Below, in pieces: positions 48,381 to 61,300 of a stretch of 64,000 nt of DNA. The position numbers and the translations under genes are program-made. The stretch's first letter is position 1; every line of letters begins with the position of its first letter. The notes beneath the pieces were generated by a model that was not told the DNA's origin, made no database searches, and saw nothing but the letters and a program-made list of their open reading frames with translations. The stretch lies in assembly GCA_030141605.1 (NCBI GenBank), contig JAQGDQ010000123.1, forward strand, positions 1 to 64,000, written 5' to 3'. The DNA comes from Tubiluchus corallicola (Eukaryota; Priapulida; Priapulimorpha; Priapulimorphida; Tubiluchidae).

Positions 48381-51300
48381 CTAAGATTTATCAAAACATA
48401 GCCTCTCAAATCCTTCAGGTTTTCTTGTTCTAAAAATTGCTGAACCGAGTTTCTGTGCCAGAAGCATATTTTTGAGCCTTAGAATGGCAGACGCTTAACA
48501 ATGTGCTGTTTATTAAGCTAATGAACCACCATGAGTCCCAAACTCAGCGGCCCGAATATTCGAGTTTTTGCTGTTCTCCAACTTTCCTGGAAATACGGGA
48601 AAAGATAATCAAACATATAAAAATATAGTTGTCAATATAACTTGTTTTTTTCTATTAATAAAACTCATGTCGCAAACTAGGTTTGAATAATTATAATTAT
48701 CTAATTGGACTAGAGTTATCATTGTAATGATGTTGTGGGGAGAATTCAAAACTTCATACAATTAAAAAACTATTCTGTTTTTACAGTTAAGTCAGTTTAC
48801 AGGTCTTTCATAAGCAAAGCAATCACTTTTCTTCAATTGCAGTTCTTTTACAACTGCTGTTGTTTCTTTTCAATTTTCTCCATGAATTGTATATGCAAAG
48901 CATTGAACATTAAGCATTACTTCAAACTTTTTGGAAAGTAAATTTTGCTTACGTCCCTGGAATTGGGGCTGAACAGTCTACATATTACCATCTGTATTAC
49001 AGCTAGTGAGCACTTAATTCAAGTCTAGCATCTGCTGAACAATACTTTCAGTGTTTACTATAACAACATAATTTTTTTTAACAAACAGGATAGAGCAAAA
49101 TTTTCTAACAAACAGGATAGAGCAAAATTTTCTAACTGCTAATGCTAAAAAACTACAAAACTACTTTAATTTTAAATCATTATTAGCAGCATACATACCG
49201 GTAATGAAGTTCAGAGCGAAAGTGATCTAGCATCGATGTTAAATATGAGCAGCTAAATTCTAATCTAAAGAGAAAAAATTCATTATAAAGCAGTCAAGTG
49301 AATATATCTTTATTAACACCCTACATGTGTTTTACCCTACTCAGGGCTTCTTTAAGGACTATAAAACAAGCAGACAACATTAATCACTTAAACACAGTCA
49401 CACGAAAATTACACAGATTATGCACTGATTATTAATTAAAAACATCTCAAAAACTAAACTGAAGTCGTTAATTAGATTATGAATGTGAATGCCACAATGT
49501 TGGTAAACTATAGCACTTTGGTTCACAATTAATACCCATTGCAAGTAATGAATTGAAGAAAAAAAGAGATGCTGAAAAATTGGGACTTGAACCAAAGACT
49601 TTGGATTAGATCACGCATGCTCTGGCACCAGAGCTACCAGTTCAATATGACAAAAGAGGCCTGAAATTTCATTCTACTAGCAAACATTCCAACAGCACCA
49701 TCTGCACCCATGACAATAGGGGGATACTTGTGATCTCAAGTTTTTCAAATTGACGTCACTGGCGAGTATAAAAAACTATAGATGAAACCCAACATGAAAT
49801 GACCGCAATTTTAAAGTGATTTATACTAATTACACTTATCACACTTTTATTATTAAAACCTTTTAATCAAATTGTATTTTTTGCAACAATCATATAAGCC
49901 TAACTTTCCAGAAGGCTTGACTTTTCCTTTAATCTTACCTGTTATCTTGAAATCAGCAGGTTTCAAATTGTTCATTTGATCTACGTTTACTAGTTTGTAT
50001 CATTGTGCTCTTCGGAAGTTAGTTTCACGTTGCTCGATACTGACGGTTCCGTTTTTCTTTCCATTAGTTTTCTGCAAAAAATGAAGGCTTTTTCAGTGGA
50101 CTACTTTACCATTGCTAACCATTGTCCCTGGCGCTAGCATTATTCTCGTTTACTATGTGCCAGTGACTTTTGAATAAAACTTTTACTTAGTGTACATGCA
50201 GCAAGCAGTTATTACAGAGTAAATTCATTACATAACAATCAAATTTCACTAAGCTTAACATGTTAATTGATGGACTTGACAATGCTCTGCTCGGCACAAA
50301 TTTTTCCTTGTTTTGCCTAAGATAAGCTTAGTTCCATGCCGAGACTTAGTTTAAGTTAACAGTCACTATAAGAGGCTTAGGCAGGCGGGCCTAATAAGAC
50401 AAATTGCAAAAGTGAGTCAGCTATATTCAGTAATTTATAAACAAACAACCAGTCTACAGTAAAACAATGGCATTGAACATTGTCATTGTACAATAAATAA
50501 ATAGACATACATGTTTACGCTCCTATGTCGGCTTGCCGGACAAAAGCGGAGAGACGTATGTCCAAATTTGCCGATTGTCCGTATTTACCGATACTAAGCT
50601 AATACAGTAGGCTCATGGTAATGTAGAATCAATCACCTAGTCATCTCAAAAAGACCTAGTACGGGCTGTCAGGGCCGCTCCTGACATACAAGCTACACCC
50701 ATGGCTGTTTGGTTGTACTGATGTAATGATGTAAACAAAGTGACAGCCCTGCAACTAGCGGTCAGCTCGCAAAACAACGGACTGTGCCCGCAGTATGAGG
50801 TACTTTTAACAGTCCAGATTTTCTCCGACTTTTCTGATATCCGCAAAAGCAAGGTCCAGCAAACCGAGATATGAGTGTATTAAAAAATTTGAGCATATAA
50901 TACACAAAAGCATCCGGAGTTTCGCGTCTGACCATCAGCGCCGGCTGCCATGATCTTTGGTTTCATTACCACTGACATTATATACATTTTTTCTCGCTTC
51001 CAGATGCTGGACACAATAACGCGTGCTCAAATTTTTGAAATAGCCATGTGTAGTTACTGTTGTATACCAAAAATGTTTAGGGCCATTACTTTACGGTACA
51101 TTATTTGTTTCTCTACAAATTACTGAATTTAGCTGACTCAAATTTTTTCACTTTGCAATTTGTCTTATTTGCTGTAACTGCCTAACCCTCTTGTAGCGGC
51201 TGTTAACTTAAATTGCGGTTTACAGCGGCTTGACCTAATAACTATCAACAAAACGCAATCTTAACAATCATTAAAAACAAACGAGCAAATTAAAAAACCA

Positions 51301-52250
51301 GTAAATATGAAAAGTTAACTAACGGTATTTTGGTATACGGCATGTGGTGCACTGCTGGAAGATGATAAACCAGGTTTGAATTGAAAGAAAACTGGTGTCT
51401 GAAATGATAAAAATGTTGAATATGATAAAAACGATTGAAAAATGATGAAAATTACAACAGCAATTACAACAACAGATCAAAATCAACAAGTATGCGCCAA
51501 ATTTAATCAGTGTACTTTTCCTTTAATCCTATTTCATCAACTAAATACTTCAGTCGATATATTATCTTACTTATTCGTCAAACAATTTAAAATGCATTGA
51601 ATTTAGTAAACAACACCAAAATATCTTACTGATCCTGCTACATATCGAAAGTAAACCTGTTTCTCACATTATCTTGATAAAGTGCTGAAAAACTTTTTTA
51701 ATGAGATTTGCTTTTGTATAGAAAGACAAAGTCATGCTACTATAGCTCTTCTGTGCAGCAAAACAGTGAGAAATGCATTCACAAATTATCTAAATAAGAC
51801 TCCGTACCGACAAAAAGAGCAGATAAAAATAGCCCGCTGAAGTTTGTTGAAGTCGTTGAGGTCACTTGGACTTAAATCGACAATCAAGTACTTCCTCTGT
51901 ATTGCTTCCTTTAATGCCTGATAAATCAATTTAAGAATCAATCGCAAAGATGATCTATTAGTGATGTAAAATAACATAGCCAAATAACACTCTTATCACT
52001 GTACTATGGCTTTACTCTAAAGCTGCAGTTTGTTCGTCTAATTCTTAGTGGCTACTTAGGCCTTAAAACCATAGTTATGCGTCTTATGCTGAAAGTAAAA
52101 TGTCTTGAATAGCTTTTAATCAATGATGGTGATTTGAATACTGTAGTACCATAATTTGTTTAAAGGGGAAAAGGGAATTTTAAAATATATATCACAACAA
52201 AAATTACACACATTAGCTTCATGCTTAGTTGATTGAATAATAATAATTCT

Positions 52251-52318
<68 letters not shown>

Positions 52319-55300
52319 CAATTTAAAATGTTGACACCGCCTGGTAAAACGACACTGCATTACCATCCCAGTGTGCACCACTCATTCACCAAAAACATAT
52401 TTTTGATCTTATTGACAAAATAAAGTAATTTATACTTTTGCATAGTTAATGAAGGGTGGACTAAGAATGCTCTAATTATTTTTTCAAAACTTTATGCAAT
52501 GTTATCTAAACTTATTTCAAATGACAAAATTTTAAAATGGTAGTGCCTAACAGTCATCGCGGAAGTTTAAAATTACAAGTTTTATATGACGTTACTGCTA
52601 AACGCAAGTCATGTAAGCAATAAAACAGTATGTAAGTGATGTAAAATTTCAAGACAAATTCTTAAGTTTAATTTATGATGAACGTTTTTTATGCTTTAAG
52701 TACTAATACATACTGAATGAATATTTAAAACGGGTTCCACGTTCATTTCTCTTGCTTTCTTATAGATGTGGTTATTCACCCTGGAAAACAATAATATTCA
52801 GAAATACAACATGTAGTTTTCTTGTTTAATAGGCCATGCAGAAAATGTTAAGCCTTACGTCATAGTGATCACTCAATTTTGTTTTGTAAGCATATTATAC
52901 TTAGCAATTATATAATAAGCCTTTTCATAGTACCAACTGACGATTTTTTCACATTTTCACGATTGATGATGATCGTGAAAAAGTCAAAGGTTAAGTGTAC
53001 CAGACAATTCATATGTGTACACTTGACAATGCCTCGCAGCCCACGCTATGGTAATAGTAACAGTTTTAACAGCTAGCTGAACCTTAACTAGTTCATTTTT
53101 TCTTGTTCCCAAGCAAGATTCTGCTAGTAAATCACTCTACGCACAGGCTAATGCATAATTAAATAAAGTGCACGTAAAACAACTAAAGTTATTGAACTGA
53201 TGCAGCAGACGGCTTTGTCTTTACCCACATGTCACGCGACAGTTGTAGTTAAGACGCTTTGCTGTGTTCACTTATCTTGTGACCAACAGCTACTGCGCGT
53301 GCGCATAGCGAAAATGTAAAAAGGCTTATTGCACATATTGTATGCACCTGGAACATCTTAATTACAATAGTAATTGGACATACAGTAGACTCTGCATAAT
53401 TCGGATCTGTGTAATTTGGAATAGGCTCATCTCAGACATATTCGTCAGAACGTGCAATATGTGTTTCTACATATCTTAATTGCAAAACTCGGTACTTCCA
53501 ACTCTGTATATCGCGGAATTTGGTATTTTAGAGAAACAATTTACGCACAACCCATTGTATTTGCTCTGAATATCTTCGGAAACACAAAAACATTGTCAAT
53601 AGAATTGTCCCACCAGTAGGGTTACAAAACAATTACAAAATAAATCAGTAAATATTACAGAGTATTTATGCATTTGACACACGTAAACTGCCTTGTTTAC
53701 TGAGGAATTTGCATACAAATTTACTGATTACACTCTTTTAATGAAATGGAAAAGTGGAGAAATATTTCATAATATAATATAATATAATATAATATAATAT
53801 AATATAATATAATATAATATAATATAATATAATATAATATAATATAACATAATATAATATAATATAATATAATATAATATAATATAATATAATATAATAT
53901 AATATAATATAATATAATATAATAATAATAATAATAATAATATAATATAATATAATATAATATAATATAATATAATATAATATAATATAACATAACATAA
54001 CATAACATAACATAACATAACATAACATAACATAACATAACATAACATAACATAATATAATATAATATTTCTCCGCTTTCCCATTTCAATAAAAGAGTGT
54101 AATCAGTAAATTTGCATGCTGGAACTAGACCTCAGTTTCAATAGACCCTGACAGACTATCTTTCTCAATAAATGCAGTGCTTTTATGCATGCGAGCGTGT
54201 GCAAACTTTGCATATAAAATTTCCCTACTGGTTGCCTATTATCGTAATTAATTGCAACATAATTAATTGTGTTAAAATGCATACTTTTTGGACTTGAAAA
54301 TAGGGGGTAGTACATGAAAAATCATCCTGTCTTCCTATAAGCAACTCACTTTTGAAGCGATGTTGGATACGCAAACTAGCAGTCTCTCTGTGTACGCGCA
54401 TGACACGAAAAACTGTGACCTAAAATTATGTAGCATGTTTGTCACATCTTACCATTTCTGATGTCTGGATCCCTTCAAGTGAGTTACCAAGTAAAATGTA
54501 CTAGTAAAGTATTTTCTGAAAAAAATAACGAATGAAATATTAAGAATTTGACATCCAGAGAAAAATGTAATTTTAAAATAAGCTTAAATTCAAAGGCATT
54601 ACAAACACATAACAAAAACTGAAACGTCTTAAAATCAAACCAAATCTTCACTATAATACAAGCTTTTATAACCTATAATCCTACTCTCATTACGAATATG
54701 CAATTTATTTGATTAAAAACTTACTGTAAAACTGGGTTTCTTTTGAATTTTATCACTTTGTTGCTAGAGGTATTAAATTTGAAGAACCGCAATTTATGAT
54801 TGTGCGAGACGAATGACGTCATGAGTACAGTCTTGAGATCAGGAAACAAACATCGGTAACCAGAGACGCTTTTTGCACCTTATGCTGACTCACACCAAAG
54901 AACGAAACATGGTGATCTCTTTGCACGCGTACAAAATTTGCCAGAAAAAGGTAAGTTATTTAATTTATATGTCAGTTTTGTCAAACAGTAACTTTGTGTA
55001 ACCATAATAATACATCGAGGTTAAAGAAACCTCAATGTTTGTACGTTTGTTGGAGTTTATAAAAACACTAACATTTGACTCTGGGTCAGATCTTTTGCTA
55101 GACTCTGTTTCATTAGCTAAAAAACATACGACTAATGAAAAAGCTATACGCGGATATGTAACAAAATGGATCTGTAGTTTCAACTTTTGTTTATATTAAA
55201 CTCGGATCATAAAATTTGAGAATTAACATCTTACGTCTTACATAGTAAAGCTTACGATGACACACCAAGTAAGACATAATTGTTGATATCTTACTGAGAA

Positions 55301-58300
55301 ATAAATTGTTAATAAAAAGTTTTGCATAACAAAGATACACTCTAAAATAAGCCTTAGTTACCAATTTTAAATTGTAGAAAAATAAAAGAGAAAAAGAAAA
55401 CAAAATGAAGTTACAAGGATAAATGTACAGCAGCTGTAAAATAGTATAAATACAGGTGTTAAAAAGCAAAGAAGTAAACTAAAGATTAAAACCAGTGGCA
55501 GCTCATCTATAGGTTCTGTGGAACTGGAGCATCTCATATTTTCACGCAGTATTATAGATAATATTCAATATAATAAGTCTTTTTAATTTAGTTCTTTCTT
55601 TATACTTGTATGGAACCAGAGTACGTGAGGGTAGTACTTTTTGCTTCACAGCCCAGCACAGTGGCGTGTTCGGCTATTGCGCGCATGCAGCCATCTGCAC
55701 GTGTCTCAGATAACATGCTGTATGCTGCACAGCTAGCATCTGCTGCTAGGTAGAAAAAATACTGCCACTCACACAGTTTGTTGTCAGTTGTTACATGCTT
55801 AAAAATTGTGTAGGGGCATATTCTTGAACTGTGGCAATTTAGGCTATTTGTAAGCAAGAAATTTTTTTGTTTAGGATTTTATCAAGTTTGTTTGTTTAAA
55901 ATTACAATTACAAATTACAACAATTAAAATTATATATGTCTGTTTCGTTTCACACAATATTAAAACTATATAGCTGAAAATTTTCTGAAGCAGCCCCCAC
56001 TAATTATAACTACAAGCCTGATTTCACAGTAGCTTGCTAGCAGTTAAAAACTAATAAAAAATATAAAAATATCATCAAAGCAACAAGAATAAGTAAGAAG
56101 ATACATTTAATCCTCGATTAATGACTCCCCATTTAGCGATGTTTCGTTTTAATGACGCTGAACCTTTGACACCTTAACGATGCACAGTTTCGTTTTAACG
56201 ACGATTTTTTTTTACCTTGCTCACAGCTATTTTTATTTTATCAACAATTTTAAACGATACATATTGCGTTTTTCTGTTCAAAAAATGCATTAGTAACCTA
56301 AATAGTGCAATTATTATAATGTTTTTGCTTCCCGACTGACTACGTACTAAATTCTAGCCATTTGTATCCAGCGACACCCCAGTTTAAACTTTATGCCAAG
56401 GAATTTTGTCTGTAACTTGTTGCTATAACGATCAGATTAGTACTACATGAAATTCACTCAAATGGTTATATTCCATCTGAAGCTGTTTATGTAGAACACA
56501 AGTCACTCTGCATGTAAAATATATTCACAGTTTAACCTATTATAATAATTTGTAAGGGTGTGCATAAAAAGTCCAATTTTCCATTAGATTTGGCGTCTTC
56601 GACAGCTAAGAAAAAGTCAGTTAGGAAAAACTTTGGCAATCCATGGAAAGAGGAAATAGAGGCAGATGCTGCTGGGAAGCTAGTCGGGCAGGTTGACGTT
56701 GTGCAGCCAGGTGACGAGGTGAACAAAAACGAAGAAATTCAAGATGTGCAGGTTGACATAGTTAAGAGAAGCCAAGACAATCAAAACGCAAGTACCACTT
56801 TTCTTGTAACCTTGCATCAGCATTTGATGAAAATGATGTAATTTAATGTAATGATGTAACGTAATGATGTAATGTGCTGCACACAAACATTGTCTTAATT
56901 ACTGTATTTTCCGGTTCTCAAAGTTCTAATCATTTCTCGCCATAAATTGTCTAATAAATTGTGCATTCCAAAATTTGTGTACAGTAAGTCCTCGCTTAGC
57001 AACTCCCCGTGTAGCAATGTTTCATTTTAACGATGCTGATCACTTTACACCTTTTTCTCACTTAACGATGCACGGTTTCGTTTAACGATAATATTTTTTT
57101 ACTCTGCTCACAGCCGCTTTTTATTTTATCAAAAACTTTTTTTTACCTAATTTAAACTACCTAAAATGGTACATATTGCGTTATTCTGTTCGAAAATTGC
57201 ATTAGTAACCTAAACAGTGCAATTATTATAATGTTTTTGCTTCCCGACTGAATACGTGTCAAGCAACACCCGAGTTTAAAATTTATGCCAAGGAATTTTG
57301 TCTGTAACTTGTTGCAATAGCAATCAGATTAGTACTACAGGAAATTGTCTCAAGGTCACTTCATGCAGAGCTTGGCTTTCACGACGTAGTGTTTAACACG
57401 CAACGTTTAAATGGGAGGAGAAATCGTTAGCAAGTTTAGGTAAGATACTGGTAAGATAAGTGGTTTCATACAAACAGAAACAAATTAAAACTCATAAAAC
57501 GTCTAATTTTTATAATTTAAGCAGCATTGTTGCATTGATATTTGGTTCTGGAACGTATCTCAATTCGTTTACATTACTTCTTATGGAAGTTTTGGTTCTG
57601 TTTAATGATGTTTCGCTTAATGTTGCATCTACGTGGAACGCATTAACGTCTTTAAGCGAGGATTTACTATATCAGTAAAATGACTACATAAATCAGCATA
57701 CATTTCAACATACTGTAGTAAAATTAGTTAAACAAATGCCCCCTGTTTGAATCATCACTTGTTTAAATTTTCTTCTAACTACTTATACTCAACAAAAACG
57801 TTTTACTACTTTAAATATAACTTATACATACAAGCAGGTTAAACACTGCCTTTTTTCCATGTTGATTCGATACTCAATTTTCCTACCATTGTCAAGCTGT
57901 AATAAAATTCAAGAAACAAATAAAGCAAAGAATAAATTGTACAAAGAAAAAGAAATAAAATAATGATATTTTAATGTAAGATGCAAAAATTTACACTTAT
58001 TACTTGTTTAGTCTCTCTTAAAGGAAGACAGGATGATTTTTCATATACTACCCCATTTTCAAGTCCGATAAAAAGTACACATTTTAACACAATTAATACT
58101 GCAAAAAAGTTTCTGATCATTAAATAATAGATTAAAATCTTAATTAACGGCGGACGAGCCCAACTATTGATGACATCACAAACTAACATAATTTTCAACA
58201 GCAAAAACATTCCACAAGCATGTTGCACATGTTTGAGAAAGCGAAAATTCAAATACAGTGCTTTGTAAGATATTCAGCATGTTGTACTAAGACTAGGTAT

Positions 58301-61300
58301 GTTTTAAGATAAAAATTCAAATTTCAAATTTACCGCTGTGCTCAAGCATGAGTAGTGTGTAGTTCATCACAAACTAACACACCTAAAATCAGAGGTACAG
58401 CACCTGTTTTATTTGCAATGCCTTTCCGAAATGCAGACGCTATTGTCCGTCTAACTAGCAAATGGCAAAATGCATGTAACAGCGAAGAACTAGTGGCGAA
58501 AACGCATAATTGTGTTTCTGTGGTAACAATTCTTTTGCGTAAGTCATTTTTGAAAAAAATAGTACGTTTCGTTTCAATATTTTAAAGAGTAAATTATTTG
58601 ACCTACAGTTTAAGATTGGGTCCGGTTTTGCTTTAAATCAATATTTACTGACATTATGGCAGTGAGAGGATGTCAAAAAAGAACCTGGGTTTGAAACAGA
58701 GACCCCGGGTTAAGAATTTTTAACTTTCCAAAATATTTTCAGCAAAAACTTACCAATAGTGGTTCTTCAGCAAGTAATGTTTCCTTTCTGCAAAGAAACG
58801 TGAGCCATAAAAGCAATTATTATGCTCTAATTTTTCTACAAATTTATTAGAAATAAGCAAATTACCAGTGACAAAAACCTCCCATTCCCATTCTCTCCAT
58901 AAACATCCCATTTTCTAAATAAACTTTTAACCAGGATCGCATTTACCAGTAAACTAACTAAGCTGTAGCCTACGGCACCAAATCTTGAAATGCCCAATTT
59001 TACGGGCCCCAGTATTTAAAAATTCTTATTTTCCTCTCAGAAAATGTGTATATTTTCGTGTTCATATGAAGCACGTATTTTGTAACATACCACAATCAGT
59101 TACTGAGTCCGATTTTATATAAAGGTCACATAACAAAGAAGTACAATTATTAAATAAAAGGTACTACACCACCAGTGGCTGCACAGCCTACTCAGGCATG
59201 GATATCAGTGGGATTGGGCAGGACTGAACTGTCAATCTAAGTCGTCATAATGTCTTAATACATGATGCTTCAATGTGAGAAACCTAGTGAAGCATTACAT
59301 GAACAAAAACAACGTAAAGGCAGTGTCACAATGCAACAGACTTATCTAACAAGAGAAAACAAATTCAAATCACAATCTACATTTGTTAACCTCTTATTTC
59401 AAAACCATAAAGTGACGTTGCATCACTCAACGTACCACCTCATTCTGTTTGCATATAACGAAACAAAAGAACGCCACACTTCCAGAACATGTACTCCCCA
59501 CATGAACAACCACCCACAAATCTGCTATGCAAAGTCATAAGCAATGGTCTTAATGGTTAAAAGTTATTTACAGGCAAGTAAATGTTGATCTAATAAAAAC
59601 TCTAACTCACAATTTTACATTCGCCAGATGGCGGTCAGATTTTACATGTGGTCTGGCTGAAAAGAAATACTCCTCCATGCTTGAATAGATCTGACAATTA
59701 GCATATATGCTGAAAAGAAAACAATGAAAATAATGAATTATCTGATTAGATTACATGCAAAAGTGACAAACTTTGTTACAGTTTCACTCTTATAGTTGCA
59801 CTAAAAGTTAACAAAAATGAAAAAGAAATTTATACCTGCATAGTTTGCAAAGATAGAGTGTTTCTCTTAGCTTCGTCAAATTTGACAAATCACTTTCTCT
59901 CTCTAGAGTCGTCTGAACATCATCACTTTTGATCATATTGGTTATTATCTAAAAAAGGTAATAATTTCGTAATATTTTGCGGCCGGCAAGAATGATGTTT
60001 TCCTCGAATAAAATGTGTTTCAGACAGTCAGACATCCAACCATACAGACTTTTTAGAACTAATTTATCGTTTTGACAGAAACTTAGAAGTTCTATGTACA
60101 TGGCATTTCTGCTTCTGCAATGTCATTATCATTCAGGCTTATTTTCTAATTTTCTTCTAAATTTTGAGATGTGAAATATGCAAAAAACCACGGTTTTACT
60201 GCAATTTCCATTAATAATTTAAAGCAAAACCGGGCCCAATCGCAAACTGTAGGTCAATACAAACTACTCTTTAAAATATTGAAAGGGAACCCACTTTTTA
60301 TCAGAAATGAAAGAATTATTACCACGCAAACACAATTTCGCATTCACGTCACTAGTTCTTCGCTGTTACATGCATTTCGCCATTCGCTAGTTGGACGAGC
60401 ACTAACGCCTGCATTTCGGAAATGCACTGCACGAAAAACAGGTGCTGTACCGCTCGGTTCAGATGTGTTAGCTTGCGATGAACTACACAAGTTTGATAGC
60501 TCATGCGTGAACACAGCAGTAAATTTGAACTTTGAATTTTTATCTTTAAACTTGCCTAGTTTTACTACAATGCACCGAATCTCTTCGTACGTTTGCAAAC
60601 ACATACAACATGCTCATGGAATATTCTTGTTGTTGAAAATTGTGTTAGTTTGTAATGCTGTCACTAGTTGGGCTGGCCCGCCATTAATTAAGTTTTTAAT
60701 CTATTATTTAATTATCAGAATATCAGAAGCACTTTTGCAGTATTAATTGTGTTAAAATATTTCCTTTTTAACAGACTTAAAAATGGGATAGAATATGAAA
60801 AATCATCCTGCTTCCTTTAAAAACAAGCACTCAGAACAAGAAGCACAGACACCTTCGTTATTTATGCAGGCCGTAGATTGGTACCACTCACATTTTTTGC
60901 TACTTTTCGACACAGTGTTACTACAACCGCCACATACACGAATGCTAATCTCTATCTGTGTCAAAATACTTCTTATTTGTTATTGCTTAATAATAAAGTG
61001 AGTTCATACAGTGACATAAAGGTATTGCATCTGAGAGTAGCAGTTACTTCACCCTAGCTAATATTTTACATACTTGAAACAGGTTGTAGACGGGTTTTAA
61101 TCCCATTTCTTGACTGCACCTCAATACCTTGTCCATCCTATCAAAAAATAAGAAACAATTTATACAAATTTTGATCATATATTATTAACACTGTATATGT
61201 TATCATCCAAACCAATGTGCTGCCTCAATTCGAGCATAGTGAGACACACATAAAAAGAGAAGTCTGATTATCTAAAACGTCATCACATTTACCCAAAATA

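Noticed and set aside
53721-54089. Overlapping open frames of 101-122 codons
   Set aside because: Products of the ATAAT pentamer repeat, open in all three frames.
60171-60746. 191-codon + strand open frame
   Set aside because: It lies across a TTAA-type MITE; the sister copy at 58 kb is closed in the corresponding frame, so openness is by chance.
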